A stretch of 39,552 nucleotides of DNA from the NCBI GenBank assembly GCA_013288685.1, contig JABDBM010000032.1, positions 1 through 39,552 on the forward strand, in the 5' to 3' direction. Below are positions 15,501-23,886 of this stretch, one piece after another. Both the position numbers and the translations under genes were made by a program. Under the pieces are notes generated by a model. It was not told the DNA's origin. It saw nothing but the letters and a program-made list of their open reading frames with translations, and did no database searches. This stretch comes from Bacteroidota bacterium (GTDB taxonomy: Bacteria > Bacteroidota > Bacteroidia > Sphingobacteriales > Sphingobacteriaceae). How positions within the stretch are numbered: position 1 is the first letter of the stretch; every line of letters starts with the position of its first letter.

Positions 15501-17891
15501 ATGATACTAAAAATTGATGAATTAAACATTAGCCGCCAAATTACCGAAGGTGAGGTGGTTTCGATAGGGCGCACAGGTCATGGTCAGAACATCGAACTGG
15601 ATAGTGGCGAAGTGTCAAGGGAACATGCCGCTGTAAAGTTGGAGGGTGGGAAAATATGGGTATTGGATAAAAAAAGCACCAATGGTACGCTGGTTAACGG
15701 TCAGCGTGTAAAATCCGAAGCATGGCACCAGCTTGGCACAGGTGATAACTTGAGTATTCGTGGCTTTAATTTTAGTTTTGTTGATCCGCAGGCCAGGCCG
15801 AGGCCCGAACCAAATCACCAATCAAGCCCTCCCCCAAAGCCTCCCGGCGGAGCGCCCAATACCGATTTAAATGCCAGGTTTACCGAGCTGGTGCGGCTTA
15901 AACTACCTATAAAAATAGGCCGTTATACCGAAAACAGTACTAATGACATTATACTACCTGATTTAGTTCCGGATGATAAAATTGTTGGCCGCTACCACGC
16001 CGAAATCACGTTTAACGATGGAAAGTATTGGATTGAGGATCTCGATTCAAAAAACGGCACCTATGTAAACGATGAGCGGATACCTTCGCGGCAGCCACGG
16101 CCCATTGATAAAAAGGATACCATACTTATACACCTTCATTATTTTAACCTGGCCGAAGGGTATAAAGATTTGCGGCAGGAGGTTGCTATTAGGGCTGAAG
16201 GAATAGGAAAAACTTACGCTAACGGCTTTGTTGGGCTAAACCCAATGACAGTGGAAATTCCTTATAAGCAAATTGTGGCGTTGATGGGTCCTTCCGGTTG
16301 CGGTAAATCAACACTGCTAAAGGCCCTTAACGGCGATAGCCCGTCGAGCTCGGGTAATGTGTACATACATGGATTGTCGTTACGTGAAAACTATAGTCTT
16401 TTGAAACAAAAGATTGGCTATGTACCACAGGACGACATAATTCATAAAGAGCTATTGGTTGAAGAAACCCTTTATTTGGCGGCGAAACTTAGGCTGCCTG
16501 ACGATACCCCTGTCAGCGATATAAACCAGCGGATTACTGATGCATTAAACAGCTTGAATTTCGATGATGATATCCGAACTGTGCCGGTTTGGAAGCTTTC
16601 AGGAGGGCAGCGTAAACGGGTTTGTATAGCTGTAGAATTGTTAAGCAAACCTACTATTTTATTTTTGGATGAGCCGACGTCGCCTCTTGACCCTGAAACG
16701 ATTGAAGAGTTTTTACTCTCGTTGCAAAAATTAGCTGAAAATGGTACTACGATTGTAATGGTTACCCACAAACCGGAAGACCTGAACTATGCAGATAAGG
16801 TTATTTTTATGGCTGCAAAGGGCTATTTTGTGTATTATGGCAGTAAAGATAAAGAAACAAAAAAGTTCGATGGATTGACTAAAAAATTCGGAGTGGATAA
16901 CATTATTAAGGTTTATACGATATGTGGAGATAAAGAAAAGGATAAGGATAAAGTAAAAAACAAAGCGCTTCAAGCAGCTTTTGTGGAAAAATACTATATA
17001 AAACCAAATGAGCGCATTATAACAAGGCCGCCAAGTAAAGGGATTAGTATAGACAAGAAAAAATCGTTGTTATTGCAGTTTTATTGGCTTTCTAAACGTT
17101 ATTTCAAAATTAAAATAAGTGATAAGCAAAACCTTTATCTTTTATTAGCGCAGCCGTTTATTATTGCTGGTTTGGTCGGATTTATATTCCATTCGGTAAA
17201 TGTTCAGGTAATGATGCTTATAGCAATATCGGCTATATGGTTTGGTGTAAGCAATTCTTCAAAAGAAATTGTCAGCGAATCTGCAATATATAAGAGAGAG
17301 CGGATGTTTAACTTAAATATCCATACTTATATCTTATCAAAATGGGTTGTATTATCCCTGATTTCTATTGTACAGGTAATCATCTATATCGCTATCATTC
17401 ACTTAAGGTTTTATAAAAGCGACGTTTTGGGAAGTTTCGCAGATAACGCATTACTCATGTTTTGCGTTGCATCATCTGCTACTTTGCTTGGTCTTTTTCT
17501 GTCATCATATTTTAGCAGCACCGAAAAAGTTTTAACAGTTGTTCCAATTGCACTGATGCCTCAGATAATGTTAGCCGGGGTGGTTGAACATATAGGAACA
17601 TTAAAAGTTGACATTTTAAGCTATTTTACGCTTGGACGCTGGGGAACGGAAGGGTTTCTAAGAATACAACATCAAGAAATAACCATGCTTGTAATAAAAG
17701 ACATGGGTAAACCCCCGGAGAAGGTTTCTGTACTTACAGAATATTTTTATAATAGCTCGCTTATACAAAGCAACGAGCAAATAACGAGACTGTTTGAGGG
17801 TATTCATTCAAACATATTCGTCATCCTGTTCATCAGCATCATCATGTACATATTAACTTATTATTCCTTAAAAAAGAAAGATACGATATGA
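15501..17891 (+). CDS. Two-FHA-domain ABC exporter (Rv1747-like, ABC-2/ABCG type)
   Basis: This 796-residue fusion has, in order: FHA domain 1 (about 5-85; IGRTGHG, SREHAAV, STNGTLVNG), a Pro-rich linker (about 95-122), FHA domain 2 (about 128-215; IGRYTEN, VGRYHAEI, SKNGTYVN), an ABC ATPase (about 230-450) and an ABC-2 permease of six helices (about 540-796). Walker A is GPSGCGKST (263-271), signature LSGGQ (366-370), Walker B ILFLDEP (D390), and the switch His is in VTHKPED. The layout matches Mycobacterium tuberculosis Rv1747, a cell-envelope exporter controlled by kinase PknF. FHA domains bind phosphothreonine. FHA1 keeps the Ser of SREH, but FHA2 has Gly there, so FHA2 may bind weakly. 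Its stop overlaps the next ATG. The transported substrate is unknown. Confidence 0.93.
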   Translation: MILKIDELNISRQITEGEVVSIGRTGHGQNIELDSGEVSREHAAVKLEGGKIWVLDKKSTNGTLVNGQRVKSEAWHQLGTGDNLSIRGFNFSFVDPQARPRPEPNHQSSPPPKPPGGAPNTDLNARFTELVRLKLPIKIGRYTENSTNDIILPDLVPDDKIVGRYHAEITFNDGKYWIEDLDSKNGTYVNDERIPSRQPRPIDKKDTILIHLHYFNLAEGYKDLRQEVAIRAEGIGKTYANGFVGLNPMTVEIPYKQIVALMGPSGCGKSTLLKALNGDSPSSSGNVYIHGLSLRENYSLLKQKIGYVPQDDIIHKELLVEETLYLAAKLRLPDDTPVSDINQRITDALNSLNFDDDIRTVPVWKLSGGQRKRVCIAVELLSKPTILFLDEPTSPLDPETIEEFLLSLQKLAENGTTIVMVTHKPEDLNYADKVIFMAAKGYFVYYGSKDKETKKFDGLTKKFGVDNIIKVYTICGDKEKDKDKVKNKALQAAFVEKYYIKPNERIITRPPSKGISIDKKKSLLLQFYWLSKRYFKIKISDKQNLYLLLAQPFIIAGLVGFIFHSVNVQVMMLIAISAIWFGVSNSSKEIVSESAIYKRERMFNLNIHTYILSKWVVLSLISIVQVIIYIAIIHLRFYKSDVLGSFADNALLMFCVASSATLLGLFLSSYFSSTEKVLTVVPIALMPQIMLAGVVEHIGTLKVDILSYFTLGRWGTEGFLRIQHQEITMLVIKDMGKPPEKVSVLTEYFYNSSLIQSNEQITRLFEGIHSNIFVILFISIIMYILTYYSLKKKDTI

Positions 17892-18811
17892 TGACGCAAA
17901 CCTATAGACCGGCAAAATTCGACATAAAAAGACTTACTTTTTTTTGTGCGATGACGATGTTGTGCTTCGCTATCAGTTCATGCATGAAACGGCCGGTGTT
18001 TATTAAAGTTGAATCGGTAAAGATTGGGTCACTGAAAGATTCGGTGCTACAAACCTTTGTTAACTTTAAAGTTTATAATCCCAATAGTGTAAAATCTTAT
18101 TTAACGGCCTCCAACATTAAAACCTATTATAAGGACAAATTGGTTGGCAGCAGTGTTATCAGCAACGAAGTGGTTTTGCCTGCTAAAGATACGGTGATCA
18201 TCCCCCTCGTATCATCTATAAACCTATGGAACCTGGCCGGCGTATTTCCCGAAATTTTAGCGAGCGACTCGGCCACCTTCCGTATTGAGGGCGATAATAA
18301 AGTTAAGGCCCTGGGGATAAACTGGAACATCCCAGTAAAAGATAATATAAAACTGAACATAAAACAGGAAGTGATTGCCCAGGTTGATGAAACTTTTAAA
18401 AGCAACGCTAATTTCAAGATCAAAGAAGTAAAGCTAACCCAATTACCGGGGCTTAATAAAACAGCGTTTCATGTGGTGGTACAGGTAAAAAACAGCTTCC
18501 CGTTTGATTATAGCCTGTTGAATATGGATTTGGCTATTTACCGCAAGAACGGAACAAACCCCATTGCCCACTGGAAACTGACCAATACAATAGCTCAAAA
18601 GGCAGGCGCGGTTGTCAATATCCCGATTAGTATTGAAGTTGATAATTTAAACGTTTTGAGCGAAGTGAGGCTGTCGGATATTTTGCATCCCAATATGGAA
18701 ATTTTACTGAAAGGCGAAGCGGTAATTGGTATTGGTGGCCATACATTCACTGTACCTGTTGAAGAGACCACTAAAATAAGCCTGAGTAACTTAACCGGAC
18801 TAAATTTTTAA
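17888..18811 (+). CDS. LEA type 2 family lipoprotein
   Basis: This 307-residue protein has a signal peptide ending CFAISSC, a lipoprotein box with the lipidated Cys near residue 32. Two LEA-2 (WHy) beta-sandwich domains follow: about 38-150 (VNFKVYNPNSVKSYLTA is the hallmark NPN strand) and about 165-300 (VVVQVKNSFPFDYSLLNMDL). LEA-2 lipoproteins are periplasmic and often bind lipids or other hydrophobic ligands. The start overlaps the stop of the FHA-ABC gene (ATGA-type), with a second ATG three bases on, so it is translationally coupled and is a natural candidate for a periplasmic partner of the exporter. That partnership is inference. Confidence 0.88.
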   Translation: MMTQTYRPAKFDIKRLTFFCAMTMLCFAISSCMKRPVFIKVESVKIGSLKDSVLQTFVNFKVYNPNSVKSYLTASNIKTYYKDKLVGSSVISNEVVLPAKDTVIIPLVSSINLWNLAGVFPEILASDSATFRIEGDNKVKALGINWNIPVKDNIKLNIKQEVIAQVDETFKSNANFKIKEVKLTQLPGLNKTAFHVVVQVKNSFPFDYSLLNMDLAIYRKNGTNPIAHWKLTNTIAQKAGAVVNIPISIEVDNLNVLSEVRLSDILHPNMEILLKGEAVIGIGGHTFTVPVEETTKISLSNLTGLNF

Positions 18812-18814
18812 AAC

Positions 18815-19360
18815 ATGACCGAAGCACAATTAATTGAGGGACTAAAAAACGGCGATGAAGCGTGTTTTAAATATTTGTACAAGTATTATATACCCGATGT
18901 AAAAAGGTATATATTAAAAAATAGCGGCGATGAGGACAATGCCAAAGATATGTTTCAGGAGGCGGTTATTGCTTTATTAGGCAACTTACGCAGTGGGAAG
19001 TATGCACATCAAAATAATTTGAAGGGCTATTTTTTACGAATTGTAAGAAACAAATGGCTGGACAGGATTGACAGAGGCGAGGCAGATGATACACCGCTAA
19101 TTAACGAGCCCGTTGGCGAGGATAAGCCATTTGAGTTTCCGGGGCTAACGTTGGGTAAGTACCTGAAACAGGCTTTGCAAAAACTGGGCGATCCCTGCAA
19201 ATCCTTAATTATCGCAACAGTTGTTTTAAAGAAAAGAATGGAACGGGCAGCGCTGGACTTTGGCTATGCCGATGCACATTCGGCAAGGCAGCAAAAGTTA
19301 CGATGCCTTAAAAAACTAAGGGAATTGATTGACCCGCAGTTATTGATGGGTTTAATTTAG
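18815..19360 (+). CDS. ECF-type RNA polymerase sigma factor
   Basis: This 181-residue protein has sigma region 2 (FKYLYKYYIPDVKRYILKN, then DNAKDMFQEAVIALL and KGYFLRIVRNKWLDRI) and region 4 (LKKRMERAALDFGYADAHSA, then RQQKLRCLKKLREL), with no region 1 or 3, as in ECF sigma factors. It starts three bases after the LEA-2 gene and is followed seven bases later by a membrane protein with the form of an anti-sigma factor. Because the operon begins with a TGAC...TATATA element that recurs elsewhere in the island, the sigma factor probably activates its own operon and the kinase and phosphatase genes. The cognate promoter is not proven. Confidence 0.93.
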   Translation: MTEAQLIEGLKNGDEACFKYLYKYYIPDVKRYILKNSGDEDNAKDMFQEAVIALLGNLRSGKYAHQNNLKGYFLRIVRNKWLDRIDRGEADDTPLINEPVGEDKPFEFPGLTLGKYLKQALQKLGDPCKSLIIATVVLKKRMERAALDFGYADAHSARQQKLRCLKKLRELIDPQLLMGLI

Positions 19361-19367
19361 AGAGATT

Positions 19368-20483
19368 ATGGAAGAGGATTTGAACGATATTGACATTATT
19401 GATAAGTACCTGAGCGGCGAACTTAACGAAGCTGAGCAACAGCAATTTAAAAACCGCTGCTTAACCGATAATGACTTTAAAAATGAGGTTGAGATATACC
19501 GCAAAATATACGAAGGCCTTGAACAGGCATCGGAAGCTGATTTAAAAGACAAACTATCGGCCTTGCTTGATGAATATGAGCAGGAAGACGTATTGACCGG
19601 AAATAATCACGATAATGTACGCCCCATAAATTGGCGAAAAACGATTTATATGTTAAGCGGCATTGCAGCATCGGTATGTTTGTTTGCCGTTGTATATTGG
19701 TACTATCAGCAAAGCAATATAAAGGGGAGTCAGTATGCCGGAAGTAAAAGACCGGCGAAAGATAGCCCGCAAATTGCGCGTGTTAATGGAGGGCATAAAA
19801 TACATGTTCAATTGCCGACCGACAGCGGTGGCAAAAATCAGATAAATCCATATATAAACAGCACTACGGCGTTTACAAGCGAAATGCGGCTATCGGCAAA
19901 TGCTATACGGCAGGCAAATTACCCGCAGCCGCTGAGCTATACTTTTAACGATGAAACACTTACACTATATGGAGATCCGCTGCTTGGTATGATGAAATTG
20001 AGTGTAATTAAGAAGGATACGCAGTATTACCTTGTTTACGATGATGCGGTTTACCAATTAAATAATACCAGCATCATAAGCCCGCTGATAAAGCAAAATA
20101 TCCGGATAAATAATACCGGGCATGCAATCGACCTAAAGGTAACTGTTCAAATAGCGCCTCAGCAATGTACAGTTTATACTACTGCGCCTTTCGGGGTGCT
20201 TATAGCGCCAGACAGGGCCGGTAACAAGTATTATTTTACCAAACAAAATGATAAAAATATGCTGGTATTGCAAGGGAATTTCAATGCTGAAAATTGTATA
20301 TTAGTAAACCTTACCAAGGATGGTTTAACCAACTGGTATGTAGTAGCCGGATCGCATGTTTTTATAGTTGGGAAGTTTACGGATAAACCAGCGCCACTAA
20401 CCGAATTATCGGGCGTTGAAAGCGCCGAAGCACGCATGTTTATTAAACGCCCCCCTGTTCAGGTAACTGTTTTATCACCTTAA
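19368..20483 (+). CDS. Probable membrane-bound anti-sigma factor
   Basis: This 371-residue protein has an N-terminal cytosolic helical segment (IIDKYLSGELNEAEQQQFKN) typical of anti-sigma domains in Bacteroidota, one transmembrane helix at about 93-115 (GIAASVCLFAVVYWYY) and a periplasmic beta-rich domain of about 250 residues. The pairing with the sigma factor seven bases upstream supports the role. No zinc-binding HxxxCxxC motif is present, and the periplasmic domain is not a recognisable FecR domain. The C-terminal domain could sense an envelope signal; the nearby M48 protease might cleave it, but there is no direct evidence. Confidence 0.8.
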   Translation: MEEDLNDIDIIDKYLSGELNEAEQQQFKNRCLTDNDFKNEVEIYRKIYEGLEQASEADLKDKLSALLDEYEQEDVLTGNNHDNVRPINWRKTIYMLSGIAASVCLFAVVYWYYQQSNIKGSQYAGSKRPAKDSPQIARVNGGHKIHVQLPTDSGGKNQINPYINSTTAFTSEMRLSANAIRQANYPQPLSYTFNDETLTLYGDPLLGMMKLSVIKKDTQYYLVYDDAVYQLNNTSIISPLIKQNIRINNTGHAIDLKVTVQIAPQQCTVYTTAPFGVLIAPDRAGNKYYFTKQNDKNMLVLQGNFNAENCILVNLTKDGLTNWYVVAGSHVFIVGKFTDKPAPLTELSGVESAEARMFIKRPPVQVTVLSP

Positions 20484-20490
20484 AATGTAT

Positions 20491-20518
20491 TGACAACAAA
20501 ACCAATCAACCTGATATA
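20491..20518 (+). promoter_or_regulatory. Weak variant of the ECF-type promoter (first kinase)
   Basis: TGACAACAAA at 20491 and AACC-TGATATA ending at 20518 resemble the stronger elements, with 21 bases from the TGAC to the base after CC. The -35 lacks the TTTT run and the -10 is GATATA. The kinase ATG is at 20537. It may be a low-activity promoter or chance, since the gap to the anti-sigma gene is only 53 bases and read-through is possible. Confidence 0.35.
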
Positions 20519-20536
20519 ACCACAAGAAATCACAAT

Positions 20537-21682
20537 ATGAAACTTAACCAATATGAATGGGACCCCGAAAAAGATTGGATAGGCGAAGGCGCATTTGCCG
20601 AAGTATTCCGAGCCAGGGATAACTTGGATAATTATGTTGCATTAAAAAGCTACACTGTTTCATTGGCCAAAGGAGACAATCAGGCCGCGTTTAAGAGTAA
20701 GTATTCGTTAGAAGCTGAGTTTAAAAAGGGCAGGGACCTGGCACATACGAATGTGATTAAGTATATCGGGCTTGATTATATTGTGCATACCAACCACATG
20801 CAACGTGAAACAAATTACCCTGTATTAATTATGGAGTATGCTGATGGCGGAAGCCTTGAGGAGCGGATAAGAAGGGCGTACCCTACCGCCACCGATGAAA
20901 CCACAATTATAGCGATTGGTATTGATGAGACGCTAACTATTATTAAAGAAGTTCTGGACGGCCTGGCATATATGCATAGCCAGGATATCATACATCGTGA
21001 CCTTAAACCTGCTAATATCCTTTTTAAAAAAGACCGGAAGGGACATCCGGTAGTTAAAATAACCGATTTTGGCATTAGCAGGGATAACCTCGCAAGCGTT
21101 TCCGAATCGGCGACGGCTGGTGTTGGCACCGCCAGTTACATGGCGCCCGAGCAATTTGCAAAAAAGGCTTATGGCTTAAACGGCACTATCAGCAATCGCA
21201 CGGATGTTTGGGCGGTTGGGGTCATACTTTACCGCATGCTCACCGGCAAATTGCCGTTTGTTGGGGGCGACTATGATGAAGTGGAAAAAGCCGTTTTAAA
21301 TACGGAGCCTGATTACAGCAAAGTGCCGTTTCAATTTCAGGCTGTTATTAAGGGGTGCTTCCAAAAGCACGCTGCTAACCGGGTACCTGATGCAGTCGCG
21401 GTTTTAAGAATGCTGAATAGTGCACCACCTCCTTCGCCGCCTTCATCTTCGTTGCAATTGAGGGAAACTATAATCCTCATGGTCACAGCTATTGTTATTG
21501 TTGCCGTAATTTCATTAGGGGGAAGATTCGGCTGTAACGGACATGTTAATTCAAGTGCAGTAGATAGTGCCATGACCGCAGATTCAATTATCAAAGCGGA
21601 TAGTGCCGCAAAAGCTTCAGCGCCGAAGGCGGATAGTGCGAAAGTGGATACAATGCGAAAAGATACAACCCAAAAAAAGTAG
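20537..21682 (+). CDS. Ser/Thr protein kinase, single-pass membrane protein
   Basis: This 381-residue protein has a full kinase domain at about 8-290. Key elements are the Gly-rich loop GEGAFAEV (16-23), Lys37 in VALK, HRDLKPAN (catalytic D155), DFG (D177), and GTASYMAPEQ in the activation segment. A transmembrane helix lies at about 311-330 (TIILMVTAIVIVAVISLGG). The outer tail of about 50 residues is rich in Asp, Ser, Ala and Lys, with DSA repeats. It is followed by a second kinase starting with an almost identical N-terminus (MKLNQYEW), a tandem paralogue. The likely targets by context are the FHA-ABC exporter linker and the neighbouring kinase. Confidence 0.95.
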   Translation: MKLNQYEWDPEKDWIGEGAFAEVFRARDNLDNYVALKSYTVSLAKGDNQAAFKSKYSLEAEFKKGRDLAHTNVIKYIGLDYIVHTNHMQRETNYPVLIMEYADGGSLEERIRRAYPTATDETTIIAIGIDETLTIIKEVLDGLAYMHSQDIIHRDLKPANILFKKDRKGHPVVKITDFGISRDNLASVSESATAGVGTASYMAPEQFAKKAYGLNGTISNRTDVWAVGVILYRMLTGKLPFVGGDYDEVEKAVLNTEPDYSKVPFQFQAVIKGCFQKHAANRVPDAVAVLRMLNSAPPPSPPSSSLQLRETIILMVTAIVIVAVISLGGRFGCNGHVNSSAVDSAMTADSIIKADSAAKASAPKADSAKVDTMRKDTTQKK

Positions 21683-21754
21683 CATAATAAACGCATTAAA
21701 AACAGACGCAAGTCATTTTAACTCGCTGCTTTGTGGAATCATGAAGAAACCAGA

Positions 21755-21780
21755 TGACATTTTCAATTTAACCCTATATA
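21755..21780 (+). promoter_or_regulatory. Putative ECF-sigma promoter, copy B (MORN kinase)
   Basis: TGACATTTT at 21755-21763 and CC-TATATA ending at 21780 are 20 bases apart from first T to first T, against 21 in copies A and C. The kinase ATG follows 50 bases later at 21831. The element is in the gap between two kinase genes, which argues that the second kinase has its own promoter. Confidence 0.6.
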
Positions 21781-21830
21781 CATACAAACAGCACAAATCA
21801 ACACTATAATCATCTCACAAAAACACAGGT

Positions 21831-23744
21831 ATGAAGCTTAATCAATATGAATGGAACCCCGAAAATGATTTAATAGGCAAGGGTGCATTTGCCGAAGTAT
21901 TTAAGGCGTCGGCACCCGGGGGGCACTTTGTAGCGCTCAAAATATATTCAGAAGCAGTAGCTTCCACCGGCAGCAACGGCTCGCTTAAAGGGAAATACTC
22001 GCTGGAAGAAGAGTTTGAAAAAGGTTACGACCTGGCTCATACTAACGTGATTAAATATATCGGGCTTGATTATATTGTGCATACCGACCATGTAAACCGC
22101 CAGGCCAGCTATCCTGTGATAATTATGGAGTACGCCGACGCAGGTACGCTTGAGGATAAATTTAAGGCCGGCGAGCTTGTTGCTTTAAATGAAGCCAAAG
22201 TAGAGAAAATTGCCATGCAGATACTGCGCGGCCTTACTTATTTAAATGACCAGGGCATTATTCACCGCGACCTGAAGCCTGCCAATATTTTATTTAAAAC
22301 AGACCGTACCGGTCGCGAGATTGCAAAATTGTCGGACTTTGGTATCAGCAGGGACGTGTTAAACAAAAAAGGCGCTGACTTTATGTCGACAACTACCGGC
22401 ATTGGCACCAGCTTGTATATGGCCCCAGAGCAGTTTTTGAAAAAAACTTATGGCCTGGATGGTGGTATTAGCAACCGCACGGATATCTGGGCCTTTGGTG
22501 TGATGTTGTATCGCCTGCTAACCGATAAATTGCCCTTTGGCAATGACGCAAAGGACTATGAAGGGGTGCAACAATCTATCCTGTATGCCGAACCTGATTA
22601 CAGCACTATAGCACCCAAATACCAGGCTGTGCTTAAAGGCTGCCTGCAAAAATATGCCGAAAAACGCCCTGCAGGCGAGGCTGATGTAATTGCATTGTTT
22701 AACAACCAGCAACCATTAGCAAAACCTTTTGATGCCGGAGCCACCGTTGATCGCAGTGCACCTGTGGAGGAAAAGAAGGCTTTTGACCCGAATGCAACCG
22801 TAGACCACAGTGCGGCCGAACCTGTAAAAAAACCGGCGGGATCGTACGTTCCGCCTGTTAACAAGGTTAACACGCCGCCGCAATGGCGCGGGGTGCCACC
22901 ACCGGTAACAAAATCGGGCGGCAACAACTACATTACTTTTACTTTTATTGGGATAGGGGTAGCAATTACCATATTAATTATTGTGTTAAGCTGGCCGCGC
23001 TCGGGCCATGGCGGAACTCAGAATACCGACTCGGCAAAAATGGATAGCACTGCTGTGGCAAAAGATACTTCAATAAAAGTTGATACCGCTGCTAAAATGA
23101 CAGCGGATACCACAAGGCTATCCAGTTCGGCTACAGATACGGCGGCATCTGGCTCGGGCACGGCAAGCTACGTGGTGGGTAAGCTTTTTAACAAAGGCGG
23201 TTCGAGCGAGTATAGATATACCGGGTATGTAAGAAACGGGGTTCCAAACGGCCAGGGTACGCAAACCTATACCGCCCATGGCGATAAATACAAGGGTAAT
23301 TTTGTAGACGGTTATTCATCTGGATATGGCACCTACGTTACCAGCACCAGTACCTACGAAGGCGATTGGAAAGATGACCAAAAAAATGGTAACGGAACGA
23401 CCACTTTTACCAATGGGGACAAATACGTAGGCGAGTATAAAGATGATAAAATAGAAGGGCAGGGAACGTTCACTTATGCTGATGGCAATAAGTATGTGGG
23501 CCAGTATAAAGCCGGGAAGAAGGACGGGTACGGCACTTATTACTGGCCCAACGGAGAAAGGTACGAGGGATACTGGAAAGCCGACAACCGTGAAGGAGAA
23601 GGTACCGCTATACACTCGGACGGCACCAGCTATAAAGGCACCTGGTTAAACGACAAAAGAAACGGCTATTTTAAAGAATATGATAAAAATGGCAACCTGA
23701 CCGGGACGAATCAGTACGAAAACGGCAAGATAAAAAATGATTGA
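21831..23744 (+). CDS. Ser/Thr protein kinase with extracytoplasmic MORN repeats
   Basis: This 637-residue protein has a kinase domain at about 8-290 with GKGAFAEV, Lys37 in VALK, HRDLKPAN (D147), DFG (D169) and GTSLYMAPEQ. Two near-identical motifs FDxxATVDxSA (Thr305 and Thr323) lie in the juxtamembrane linker. A transmembrane helix is at about 367-389, then an Asp/Ser/Lys-rich spacer, then seven MORN repeats (about 459-625), each with the form KYxGxYKxxxxxGxGTYT. By topology the MORN part is periplasmic, which is unusual. MORN repeats are seen in lipid-binding and scaffold proteins, so this could be a ligand- or envelope-sensing domain. The gene has its own TGAC...TATATA element. Confidence 0.95.
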   Translation: MKLNQYEWNPENDLIGKGAFAEVFKASAPGGHFVALKIYSEAVASTGSNGSLKGKYSLEEEFEKGYDLAHTNVIKYIGLDYIVHTDHVNRQASYPVIIMEYADAGTLEDKFKAGELVALNEAKVEKIAMQILRGLTYLNDQGIIHRDLKPANILFKTDRTGREIAKLSDFGISRDVLNKKGADFMSTTTGIGTSLYMAPEQFLKKTYGLDGGISNRTDIWAFGVMLYRLLTDKLPFGNDAKDYEGVQQSILYAEPDYSTIAPKYQAVLKGCLQKYAEKRPAGEADVIALFNNQQPLAKPFDAGATVDRSAPVEEKKAFDPNATVDHSAAEPVKKPAGSYVPPVNKVNTPPQWRGVPPPVTKSGGNNYITFTFIGIGVAITILIIVLSWPRSGHGGTQNTDSAKMDSTAVAKDTSIKVDTAAKMTADTTRLSSSATDTAASGSGTASYVVGKLFNKGGSSEYRYTGYVRNGVPNGQGTQTYTAHGDKYKGNFVDGYSSGYGTYVTSTSTYEGDWKDDQKNGNGTTTFTNGDKYVGEYKDDKIEGQGTFTYADGNKYVGQYKAGKKDGYGTYYWPNGERYEGYWKADNREGEGTAIHSDGTSYKGTWLNDKRNGYFKEYDKNGNLTGTNQYENGKIKND

Positions 23745-23796
23745 CGGGATTGGTTTTCAAGCAAAAAAATAATTAAAAAAAATAGATGAAAAATGA

Positions 23797-23823
23797 TGAC
23801 GTTTTTTAAACCCAACCTATATA
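23797..23823 (+). promoter_or_regulatory. Putative ECF-sigma promoter, copy C (PP2C phosphatase)
   Basis: TGACGTTTT at 23797-23805 and AACC-TATATA ending at 23823 share the 21-base spacing of copy A. The region directly upstream is an A-tract (23765-23785), which would serve as an UP-like element. The phosphatase ATG at 23887 is 63 bases downstream. Confidence 0.6.
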
Positions 23824-23886
23824 GTGTAAACGAAGTTCTGCAATACCAATGTTGAATGGCAGTTTTATACTAAAAACGTAAACAAC

